This document shows positions 28,434 through 36,640 of a DNA stretch of 64,000 nucleotides, in pieces. Positions within the stretch are counted from its first letter, which is position 1. Every line of letters starts with the position of its first letter. The notes beneath the pieces were generated by a model. That model saw only the letters and a list, made by a program, of their open reading frames with translations. It searched no databases and was not told the origin of the DNA. The stretch comes from Phocaeicola_A sp036804505 (lineage in GTDB: Bacteria > Bacteroidota > Bacteroidia > Bacteroidales > Bacteroidaceae), in NCBI GenBank assembly GCA_036804505.1, contig DAIRSI010000016.1, positions 1 through 64,000 on the forward strand. Reading direction: 5' to 3'. Made by a program: the position numbers and the translations under genes.

Positions 28434-29330
28434 CTATTCATTTCTAAATACGGATTTTCCTCTCCATACATCAGGCACTTTCAATCGCAAAAGATCAGCT
28501 ATCGTTACAGCTGTGTCATAACGCATGACGGGAAATGTTATCTGATGATTCACAGGTAACTTACCGCTTACTATAATCAAAGGCGTCTGCATCTCGGTCA
28601 TGGTCTTCCCTCCATGCCCCTTGTTAATGCCTCCGTGATCAGATGAAAATACGATAGCAGTCTTGTTCATATCATACGTTTTCTTTATCGTTTTTACAAT
28701 CGTTCCTATATAAGCATCAATTGTATCACAAGAGGCATAATATTCTTTTGAGCACCATCCGGAGTGATGTCCCACTTCGTCAGGATTAGAAAAATAAACA
28801 AAAAGCAGATTAGGTATTTTTTCCTGTATATACTTGACGGCCATTTCCGTTACTTCAGCATCATTACCCTCTTTGCACGGCATATTATAATTGACTGCCT
28901 CATTCTCGTAAATATACTTAATGCCCGACCAGGAATAAATGACACCGGTTTCAGCATGAGGATGCTGTTCTCTCATCACTCCAAAAATTGTCGGGAATGT
29001 GCCCCATTGGTTCGTAAAAATGGGTTTAACTTCCGGAGTCTTAGTACCCCATTCCGTAAAGCCATGCATTTCACTTCCTGCACCGGAAATCATAGTTTTC
29101 CAATTAATGGCACTTGAAGAAGGAAGCACACTCCTCGACTCCAATGTCCAACACCCCTCAGCCATCAGAGCCTCTATATTTTTATATCGCCCGGGGTTAT
29201 TGTGGAGAATTTCAGGCGTTAATCCATCAGCTCCTATAAGAATCACATTTTCACATTTCGGAGTCTGCTTTGCATAAAAAGGCAAACAACAAAGCAACAA
29301 AACTATCAAGAACAAATTTTTTGTTTTCAT
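28434..29330 (-). CDS. Secreted alkaline-phosphatase-superfamily phosphodiesterase (ENPP-like)
   Basis: Protein of about 298 residues. The start at 29330 gives the signal peptide NLFLIVLLLCCLPFYA; the longer reading overlaps the GH20 gene. Metal-site landmarks of the type I phosphodiesterase/ENPP family are present: ILIGADG near the N-terminus, a Ser/Thr cluster at the nucleophile position (LPSSSAINWKTM), NPDEVGHHSG, SSDHGG and KGHGG. It would hydrolyse a phosphodiester or phosphoester from a glycan or nucleotide; no sulfatase C/S-x-P-x-R signature is seen. It is shorter than most ENPPs. Its place between GH20 and GH29 implies that a phosphate substituent is removed during glycan breakdown (inference). 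Confidence 0.85.
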   Translation of the reverse strand: MKTKNLFLIVLLLCCLPFYAKQTPKCENVILIGADGLTPEILHNNPGRYKNIEALMAEGCWTLESRSVLPSSSAINWKTMISGAGSEMHGFTEWGTKTPEVKPIFTNQWGTFPTIFGVMREQHPHAETGVIYSWSGIKYIYENEAVNYNMPCKEGNDAEVTEMAVKYIQEKIPNLLFVYFSNPDEVGHHSGWCSKEYYASCDTIDAYIGTIVKTIKKTYDMNKTAIVFSSDHGGINKGHGGKTMTEMQTPLIIVSGKLPVNHQITFPVMRYDTAVTIADLLRLKVPDVWRGKSVFRNE

Positions 29331-29364
29331 ATTATCTATTTTTTCTAAAGTTAAACGACAATAA

Positions 29365-30930
29365 CTAACCATTCTGCAACTCGTCCTTCTTTTCAGGAGC
29401 TGTCGGTTCTGTTCTCTCACTCGGATTCAAAGGATTGAAATAATAAATGCCAAGAGAATCCAGATAATCCAGATATAGAGGAAGCCGCTGCATGAAAAGA
29501 CTGCATTCCTTTACATTCTCATTTGTCCACGCAGCCTCAGCAAGAGCCACTAACCGCGGAAAAGTCATAAAGTCGAGCCGTCGGCCATCGGCTATGCGTT
29601 CCGTCCATGCACTCATCTGCATTCCGAGAATCTGATTATTGTACCCTTCTATCAAATGTGACACAGGGACGGGAAAAGCATACACACTTTCTATCGTATT
29701 ATAACCGTTCCATTGCCGTCCGACTTTATGTGCTCCAAACTGGGTAAAATCAGCATATAAAGGTTTCCTCGGCGTCAAGATCACCCGATAACCCCTTTCC
29801 AAAGCTTTCAACAACTGATCCCGTTTATCATGCCTCCACCACATGACAACAGCCTTTTCCGGCGCTACATCAGCATCCACTATTTCATCCCATCCTATCA
29901 TGGTTTTACCTTTCGATCTTACTATATCGGCAACCCGTCGAATAAAATAATATTCGAGACCTTTTTCATCAGAAAGGTTATGGTCTTTGATGAACTTCTG
30001 AAACTCCGAACCCGTATACCATATCTGATTGCCAAAACGCACCTCATCCCCACCGACATGAATGTAAGGAGAAGGAAACAACCGAATCACTTCATCCAGC
30101 ACATCGCTTATAAACTGATAAGTTTTTTCATTGCATGGGTTGTACGTAAAGTATTGCCAGCGTCCATCTCCGCCACTTGCCAGTTCCGGATAAGAACTAC
30201 AAGCAGCTGTGGCATGGCCCGGCATATCAATTTCAGGCAGTATCATGATTTGTCGTTCATTAGCATAAGCTACGATTTCCTTAATATCTTCCTGAGTATA
30301 GAATGTAGGAGCAGCTTCAGGATCATGCCAATTACCCACAGCACCCTTTTGAGTCAGTTTCGGGTATTTCTTGATTTCGATTCTCCAGCCTGTTTCATCC
30401 GTCAAATGCCAATGGAACACATTCAAATGCAGGGAAGCCATTATATCCAGATATTGTTTCACTTTCTCTTTCCCGAAGAAATGGCGACTTTCGTCCAACA
30501 TGAATCCTCGCCATGAATAGCGGGGCGCATCCCGAATAATACAACAGCGTATCGTACCCTTGCCATACCTCATCAGTTGCTCCAAAGATTCCTTGGCATG
30601 GAACAAACCTTCATCAGATGATGCTTTCACGATAATGGAGTCAGCGAACACCTGCAAATTATAACCTTCTTGTGGCATTTCACCGACAGGCTCCTTTATA
30701 ACACGAACCACATGTGATTTCCCGTTTTGTCCGTATTGCTTGCCAAAGACGGACAAAGCATATGCTATTTTCTCTGCATAAGGGGTATTTCCCTGAAACT
30801 TGGTATTATTGGAAAGGGAAAATGTTCCCTCCGAGGTTTCAAGCTGGTTGGGAGCTGGGAACACCACTTGAGCCCGCAAACTTCCTGACAATAAGAACAA
30901 TAGTAAACTTAAAACGGTTAGATTCTTCAT
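29365..30930 (-). CDS. GH20 beta-N-acetylhexosaminidase, secreted
   Basis: A 521-residue exo-hexosaminidase that would remove terminal beta-GlcNAc/GalNAc. Signal peptide LLLFLLSGSLRA; small GH20b domain (about 22-135); catalytic barrel with FHWHLTDETGWR (172-183), ILPEIDMPGHA and the Asp-Glu pair of HVGGDE (Asp295-Glu296) used in substrate-assisted catalysis. Trp-rich C-terminal barrel strands (MSAWTERI, AEAAWT) are present. It is first in the GH20-phosphodiesterase-GH29 unit, with a promoter-like box upstream and a terminator of the preceding gene beyond that. Confidence 0.94.
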   Translation of the reverse strand: MKNLTVLSLLLFLLSGSLRAQVVFPAPNQLETSEGTFSLSNNTKFQGNTPYAEKIAYALSVFGKQYGQNGKSHVVRVIKEPVGEMPQEGYNLQVFADSIIVKASSDEGLFHAKESLEQLMRYGKGTIRCCIIRDAPRYSWRGFMLDESRHFFGKEKVKQYLDIMASLHLNVFHWHLTDETGWRIEIKKYPKLTQKGAVGNWHDPEAAPTFYTQEDIKEIVAYANERQIMILPEIDMPGHATAACSSYPELASGGDGRWQYFTYNPCNEKTYQFISDVLDEVIRLFPSPYIHVGGDEVRFGNQIWYTGSEFQKFIKDHNLSDEKGLEYYFIRRVADIVRSKGKTMIGWDEIVDADVAPEKAVVMWWRHDKRDQLLKALERGYRVILTPRKPLYADFTQFGAHKVGRQWNGYNTIESVYAFPVPVSHLIEGYNNQILGMQMSAWTERIADGRRLDFMTFPRLVALAEAAWTNENVKECSLFMQRLPLYLDYLDSLGIYYFNPLNPSERTEPTAPEKKDELQNG

Positions 30931-30975
30931 AGGTTACATATACTTTAATTCTGTTACTGAAAAATATTTTTCATA

Positions 30976-30983
30976 CAAAAATA
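30976..30983 (-). promoter_or_regulatory. Putative -7 box for the GH20 unit
   Basis: TATTTTTG on the minus strand matches TAnnTTTG about 45 bases above the GH20 start. The -33 element is not convincing. Confidence 0.35.
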
Positions 30984-31031
30984 AAACAATAAAGTTTCCT
31001 AACCTAGTAAAAGAGAAAAGATTATTCATAA

Positions 31032-31069
31032 AAAAGCCACTCCTCGATTTATTCCGAAAAGTGGCTTTT
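31032..31069 (-). terminator. Intrinsic terminator below the 821-residue propeller-like gene
   Basis: Stem AAAAGCCACT (31032-31041) and AGTGGCTTTT (31060-31069), 18-base loop, with six T residues on the minus strand. The rest of the 301-base spacer 30931-31231 holds the GH20 promoter-like box and AT-rich sequence (31070-31231) in which I see nothing. Confidence 0.8.
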
Positions 31070-31231
31070 AAACTAATACCTGACTAATTCATTGTATACT
31101 CATGAATCACCTTAATATATTGGCACCCATGTATGAGCCTAAATGTTTTATTAGGGATGATCCACATAGAATCACTACTATATTTTACTTCCTTTTATAT
31201 TTCAATAATATTGTAATCACGATACTAGCAA

Positions 31232-33697
31232 TCATTTATATTCCAACCAAGCCGTAGCGTCGGTATCCTTGTCGGCAATGAAGCGTATCCATCTTGCAAT
31301 GTATCCGTCGGGCAATTGCTTTACCAGTTTCTCTCCCGGTCTGACAGTATAGGATGCATATTTCATCCATTGTCCGTCTCCGGTAGGGTCCATCTCTATG
31401 GTAAAGGTCACATTTTTATCCGACTTATGAGAAAGGCTCAACGTCTTCTTGTCATAATGTCCTATCAGATAGGCATCCGAAGGTTCTCCGGCCTTCACAC
31501 GTGAATTCACCCAAGGACCGCCCATTCCTACGGGTTTGCCCAGTTTCCACAAGTCATCTATCACGCCGGCCCAAACCGAACATTTGCCGTCAGAGGAGGT
31601 AAATACATGCTCCGCATTTTTTATTCCCGTCTGGATTCCGGTCATCACCAACATGCCACGATAGGAGGCATAATCATTGATCTGGAGATGATGGGTGGAT
31701 ACAGGACGTATTTTGGCATAACCGTCGGCATTCTCTGCCGGCAGTTCATAGAAGGTACCTCCGCAGTTGAAGACATCCCTTTCCGTTGACACCTCGCGAC
31801 AGATGCGCAAAGCATTCTTTTCCATAAGCGTTCCGTAACGTTTCTCTCCCAAAGGAAGACGCCAGCGACGATTGGAATCATCGATAATCAGATAAGAACC
31901 GGATTCCACGGTCACCACTCTGGTAGGAATGGCCATCCGGGTCCTGATGAGACCTGCTATGGAATCATTTTCTTTCTTTACCAGTCTCATATTCCCGTCC
32001 AGTTCATAATAGCCGTTTTCCTTTATAGTCCCATTTATGGAACTGTTTGCCAGAATACCCAGTGCATGACGGTCTTTACCCAAGGCATAAAGCAAGCCAC
32101 CCTCGCTTTTCTCATCTCCTATTCTCGACAAGCCTTTAAATATGGGAGAACTGACCATCGTTCTCCTGCGGGTATCGGAATAGACAAAGGATACCGTTCC
32201 GCGGGTTGCCTTGTCGTTCTTCACACGAATCCATTCACCTTGGACCTCATCCAAAGGCAGCATAATAGACTGGCCTGCCTTTATCTCAACCTGTTTATAT
32301 TCCTTCCACAGGCCGGTGCCGTTCTTGTCTGTTTCCAATGTGTAATGAACGGTTTCCTTTCCCTGATTCAATATCCAGGCAGTACGTCTGGTCCATCCCG
32401 AAAGAAGAAACGGATCCGATATGGAACCTGCCGCAATCGCTTCATTCTGCCAGACGGAACCACAGGCATCAGAGGTTCCCGTTTGGGCCGGCTTGTCAAG
32501 AGCCGTGAACCAAAGATTGGACTGTGACTGTCCCGGTCCTGCTATATTCCCTTTCGCTTTTCTCTTATTGTAAAATTCGCTCATGGCCGAATCATCACAG
32601 CCGAAAACCAAACGGTTGTTCCACCGACAAAAATCGCCGACTATCTTCAAATAGGAAGACAAGGGACGTATGCCACAGGCGTGGTCCACACTGAATGTCT
32701 TCGGGAAATCCCAGAACATGCCGTGCATGGTCATCAGGTACTTTGGCTTTGCATCAGTACCCACATTACGGATTCGGGGCCATTCGGTATTCCATCCGTG
32801 AGCTCCGTCATAACTGTTGTCGGCCTTGGGCAGGCGATAGAAGGACCATCCCTTGCGAGCATCACGGACTCCCATGAGCAAGGACCTGTAATCCCATCCG
32901 ACCGACCAAACAGGATCTGTAGCGGGATCCGGATTACCGTAGATGCCGCCGGGTCCTGTAATCTCGGTAAACTGGTTGCGGCGAATCTGCTTCCATGACC
33001 TTCCGTCATACTCAGCCAGAATACCGGCCTTAATACGCGGATTGAACGGAGCCTCGGGACTGTCTTCTCCATTGTTGGCAAAAAAGTACAAACCTTGGCC
33101 CGAATAAAAACCTTTTCCGTGCACACCCTCCAGCATGGAACTTTGAATGGTCTTTGCCCCTTCCTTATTCATCTGGTTGCCGTCTTTGAACCATGTATTA
33201 ACTTTCAGAGAATGGACATCCACTTCATAAATGCCTTCTTCCATGGTCGCTATGACCACTTTATTGGCAGGATCCGTCACGCTACGGGCTATGCCTGTGA
33301 AACGGCCGGGAGCAACAGATACGGGGATTACTCTTACCCGGCGGTTCGCATCAATCGCGTAAGGACCGATAAAGAGCTGATTGCTTTCCTTGTGAATCAT
33401 ACGGTCGGCTGGTGTTCCACCTATACTTTCGAGACGCGTAATCTTCTTCAAATCAGGTGTAATCTCATAGAGTCTATCCGAAGACCCGAAAGGCAGATGA
33501 GGGCCGTAAGATACAACCCACAAGCGACCGGCCCACGGCACAACTGCACCCGTGCCACATTCTCCCTCTTCATTATAATTGGCCAGACTCGGATAGATTC
33601 CCGATATCTGATTACACATTTTCTTTGAAAACGATTGTGCCGAACAGTAAAATATTACATACAAGATGAAAAACGCACAAAGATTTATTCTTTTCAT
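31232..33697 (-). CDS. Secreted propeller-like PUL protein of unknown function with a duplicated beta module
   Basis: About 821 residues from the start at 33697 (MKRINLCAFFILY, signal peptide to CSAQ). I do not recognise the family. Numbering below counts from an in-frame Met nine codons upstream. Residues about 55-410 are rich in short beta repeats (GRLWVVSYG, NQLFIGPY, NRLVFGCDD) and aromatic/Gly turns, as in a beta-propeller. Two regions of about 82 residues, 436-517 and 749-830, are similar to each other: both open SD-x-[FY]-L, share a T-[IL]-E-x-D-x-x-G-x-G-x-W core, then IK/VRPG and WIR. They look like duplicated beta-sandwich modules. A candidate enzyme or binding protein acting on the PUL 1 glycan. 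It starts about 20 bases below a terminator hairpin. Confidence 0.7.
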   Translation of the reverse strand: MKRINLCAFFILYVIFYCSAQSFSKKMCNQISGIYPSLANYNEEGECGTGAVVPWAGRLWVVSYGPHLPFGSSDRLYEITPDLKKITRLESIGGTPADRMIHKESNQLFIGPYAIDANRRVRVIPVSVAPGRFTGIARSVTDPANKVVIATMEEGIYEVDVHSLKVNTWFKDGNQMNKEGAKTIQSSMLEGVHGKGFYSGQGLYFFANNGEDSPEAPFNPRIKAGILAEYDGRSWKQIRRNQFTEITGPGGIYGNPDPATDPVWSVGWDYRSLLMGVRDARKGWSFYRLPKADNSYDGAHGWNTEWPRIRNVGTDAKPKYLMTMHGMFWDFPKTFSVDHACGIRPLSSYLKIVGDFCRWNNRLVFGCDDSAMSEFYNKRKAKGNIAGPGQSQSNLWFTALDKPAQTGTSDACGSVWQNEAIAAGSISDPFLLSGWTRRTAWILNQGKETVHYTLETDKNGTGLWKEYKQVEIKAGQSIMLPLDEVQGEWIRVKNDKATRGTVSFVYSDTRRRTMVSSPIFKGLSRIGDEKSEGGLLYALGKDRHALGILANSSINGTIKENGYYELDGNMRLVKKENDSIAGLIRTRMAIPTRVVTVESGSYLIIDDSNRRWRLPLGEKRYGTLMEKNALRICREVSTERDVFNCGGTFYELPAENADGYAKIRPVSTHHLQINDYASYRGMLVMTGIQTGIKNAEHVFTSSDGKCSVWAGVIDDLWKLGKPVGMGGPWVNSRVKAGEPSDAYLIGHYDKKTLSLSHKSDKNVTFTIEMDPTGDGQWMKYASYTVRPGEKLVKQLPDGYIARWIRFIADKDTDATAWLEYK

Positions 33698-33716
33698 TTT
33701 CTTATTTTTAATAAAA

Positions 33717-33758
33717 AAGTTCATCCATTACTTTTTATTAAAATATGGATGAACTTTA
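33717..33758 (-). terminator. Terminator or attenuator after the M14 gene
   Basis: A perfect 13-bp inverted repeat (AAAGTTCATCCAT / ATGGATGAACTTT), with six T residues on the minus strand. It lies 7 bases below the M14 stop and 20 bases above the next start codon, so it may end or damp transcription from SusC-SusD-M14 into the propeller-like gene. Confidence 0.75.
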
Positions 33759-33764
33759 AAACAA

Positions 33765-34946
33765 CTACTTTTTACCTATTTCCTGCAAATAATCTTTTAA
33801 CGCAACTGCTACATCACGTCCAAACGATCTCATTTTATCCGCAGTAACCATTTGATACCCATTAACCCCATAAGGTACTTCTATGCACACAGACAATTCA
33901 TTATTTTCCAAATCGGCAGCCCATGTCGTGGAAGAAAATCCTTCTTCAGGATATTTAGGTAGAGTCCAATCTTTTGAACCATATTTTATAAAGCCATGAG
34001 GATCATAAGTTAATTCACTCTTATTATTTTTTTTAATTAAATCAGAAAAGTGAAGTTGCCTTATCTCCATATCTTTCCTGCTGCTACCACATAAGAAAAT
34101 AGAGTCATTATTACCTGAATGTATCCAAGGACAATGTATATCAATCATCACATTCTTCTTTCCCTCCAACCAAACTGGTATATATTTTCTCAAAGCAGCG
34201 GTTGTTTCGTGAATACTTATTTGGCTATAATCTCGATTGTGATCCCTAGGCCGACGATTTTTACCCTGATCACCATCTTCTACACCATCTTTATCCATAA
34301 AAGGCACAAACAACATTTCTACATTATCTCTAAGCCAAGAATCATCCAACACATACGATATGAGACCTTCCATAGCATAACTAGCAACCATCTCACATGC
34401 ATGATGACGAGCCGTTATCAAGACTTTCAATTTTGGCTCTGACTGAGGTTTTCTAATATCAATCATTTCAGCCATTCTACCTTTTTTTGTCTTTGCCAAA
34501 TACGTAAATTTCACATAAGAGTCATTCTTGTACTTGTTTATAAAGCTATCCCAATTTTTTTGAGTATATGGGATACCCATACTAAAACGAACTTCATCAT
34601 CTGAGTTGAATCGATAAACGAATCCATTATTCATAAATGCTTCAGGTTGTTCCCACTTCCAATTCATGCCTCTATCTTTACTTACTGATACTCCAGCTTT
34701 ACAAAAACAATCTTTAGGAAATATAAATGATAATTTTTTCCCTTTTGCCTTTTGCATTGCAAAATACCAATAAAACCAATTTCCTTCAGTATCTCTCAAA
34801 TCCGGACGAACCCAAATAGAATCTTTTTTAATTTTAGTAATAATCCCGTTCCCTCCAGGGAAATCTGAATAAAATTCTGTCTGGGCTGAAACATTTAATG
34901 CTAGTGATATCAATACAATTCCTATAACTATTATTTTATTTCTCAT
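33765..34946 (-). CDS. M14-family zinc carboxypeptidase, secreted
   Basis: A 393-residue metallocarboxypeptidase with signal peptide IVIGIVLISLALNVSA. An N-terminal beta domain (about 25-150) precedes the catalytic domain with zinc ligands H-A-C-E (His182, Glu185) and His271 of DIHCPW, the RDHNRDY substrate-binding segment and the catalytic Glu region CIEVPYG. It lies 12 bases below SusD and belongs to the core PUL operon. A peptidase in this position suggests that the imported ligand carries peptide, as in glycopeptides or mucin fragments (inference). Confidence 0.9.
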   Translation of the reverse strand: MRNKIIVIGIVLISLALNVSAQTEFYSDFPGGNGIITKIKKDSIWVRPDLRDTEGNWFYWYFAMQKAKGKKLSFIFPKDCFCKAGVSVSKDRGMNWKWEQPEAFMNNGFVYRFNSDDEVRFSMGIPYTQKNWDSFINKYKNDSYVKFTYLAKTKKGRMAEMIDIRKPQSEPKLKVLITARHHACEMVASYAMEGLISYVLDDSWLRDNVEMLFVPFMDKDGVEDGDQGKNRRPRDHNRDYSQISIHETTAALRKYIPVWLEGKKNVMIDIHCPWIHSGNNDSIFLCGSSRKDMEIRQLHFSDLIKKNNKSELTYDPHGFIKYGSKDWTLPKYPEEGFSSTTWAADLENNELSVCIEVPYGVNGYQMVTADKMRSFGRDVAVALKDYLQEIGKK

Positions 34947-34958
34947 TTTTATTACATC

Positions 34959-36629
34959 TTAATAACCTGGATTTTGAGTTAAATTTGGATTTGCATCAAT
35001 TTCTTGCTGAGGAATCGGAAATAAATAATCACGATTAGGATTAAATGTTCGTTTTTCAAGAATTCTAAAAATATCTTGATATGCATCATAATTAGGAGCT
35101 TCACCGGTAGAATCAAATGTTGGCATTCCTTCATATTTTCTTGTCTTTGATTTTGGACGTCCATAAAGTGTACAATTCATTACTTTCTCTGCAAGTTTCC
35201 ATCTACGTATGTCATATAGTCGAAAACCTTCCTGTGCCAATTCTACATTGCGTTCACGACGTATCATCTTCCTCATACTTTCCTGTGTAGGATTCGTTTG
35301 AGCATTTATCTCCGGCATCATCACAGAAGGTCTTCTTCTAATCTGATTAATTGCATCATAAACAGATTGATCAATTTGATTTAACTCAATCTTTGCTTCT
35401 GCATAGGTCAACAAGACTTCAGCATAACGCATCAAAGTAAAATTTTCACTGCACTGATTTGGCGTTAAATCCGTTTCATTGTAATATTTTAATTGTCCAA
35501 AGCCTGTAAATGAAGCATATGCTCCAGTAGCATCTAGATTTTGGCGAGATTCTCCTGTTTCAATGTTTCTTGTAACAATACTATCGGGATGTGAATTAAA
35601 AACCCATCCTCCTGAAATATCACCAGGACGCATAATAGACATACCCATTCTTGGATCTCTGTTTTTAAACGGATTTTTTGGATCGTATAAAGGTGACTCA
35701 TTTATCGGAAATCCATCTATACACTCATAACTATCTACCATTTTAAATGTCGGTACAAAAGTTGAGTAAGCTATCAACATTCCTCTGTTCATTTTTACAC
35801 TTAGACAAACTCTCATTTGTGTTGACCTTTCGGTGCCATCCCAACTATAAGACAACATAATTTCATTTGATTTTTCACCAGCCCTTAAAAATAAAGTTCG
35901 GTAATTCTTTTCCAAAGAATACTTATTTAAATCCATACAAGCTTTGGCTGCCTTCGCGGAGAGTTCGTAATCCCCGTTATATAGGGCAGCTCTTGCTTTA
36001 AGCCCCAATGCAGTTCCTTTATCAGCGTGTTGCTTATCCGTAGCGTTCAATGGTAAATAATTTACAATGTCATCAAGTTCACTATATATGAACTTAAAGA
36101 TATCTGCTTTAGGTGTTCTAGTGACCAATGCATCAGATAAACTTACTGTGCTAGTGACTAATGGAACATCACCAAAACACTCAACTAAATGCAAATAACT
36201 ATATGCTCTAATAAAACGAGCTTCTGCACTTATCTGATTATATGAATCAGAATCTACATTACCCTTATTTTTTTCCATTCCTTCAAGTAGACGGTTGCAA
36301 CGACCTATTCCCTCATAATAATGACTCCAAATATCATAATATTCAGAAGTACTTGCATTACTTGCACCTTGTCCAATGACTTGTGTTCCTCCTCGGAACC
36401 AACCTATATCAGTCATTTCATCCAAAAACATTTCAAGGGGCATCCTGCTCCACCACGCAGTAAAAACCAAATCAGAATAACAGCCATTCAAAGCCAAAGT
36501 CATCTCATCCTTATTTGAATAAAATGTTTCTGTCGAAGGGCTATCCAAAGGATATCTATCCATAAAATCTGCACATCCAGATAAAGTACAGACTGATATT
36601 ATTACTAGAACTATACTTATTTTTTTCAT
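34959..36629 (-). CDS. SusD/RagB-family outer-membrane glycan-binding lipoprotein (PUL 1)
   Basis: A 556-residue surface lipoprotein that forms the lid of the SusC transporter. Lipoprotein signal ending SGC, followed by DFMDRYPLD, the typical SusD N-terminus. TPR helices (AEARFIRAYSYLHLVECFGDVPL) and the C-terminal RagB/SusD motifs (RRERNVELAQEGFRLYDIRRW, ending DANPNLTQNPGY) are present. It starts 11 bases below SusC. Sugar specificity cannot be predicted from this fold. Confidence 0.96.
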   Translation of the reverse strand: MKKISIVLVIISVCTLSGCADFMDRYPLDSPSTETFYSNKDEMTLALNGCYSDLVFTAWWSRMPLEMFLDEMTDIGWFRGGTQVIGQGASNASTSEYYDIWSHYYEGIGRCNRLLEGMEKNKGNVDSDSYNQISAEARFIRAYSYLHLVECFGDVPLVTSTVSLSDALVTRTPKADIFKFIYSELDDIVNYLPLNATDKQHADKGTALGLKARAALYNGDYELSAKAAKACMDLNKYSLEKNYRTLFLRAGEKSNEIMLSYSWDGTERSTQMRVCLSVKMNRGMLIAYSTFVPTFKMVDSYECIDGFPINESPLYDPKNPFKNRDPRMGMSIMRPGDISGGWVFNSHPDSIVTRNIETGESRQNLDATGAYASFTGFGQLKYYNETDLTPNQCSENFTLMRYAEVLLTYAEAKIELNQIDQSVYDAINQIRRRPSVMMPEINAQTNPTQESMRKMIRRERNVELAQEGFRLYDIRRWKLAEKVMNCTLYGRPKSKTRKYEGMPTFDSTGEAPNYDAYQDIFRILEKRTFNPNRDYLFPIPQQEIDANPNLTQNPGY

Positions 36630-36640
36630 AATTTTACATT

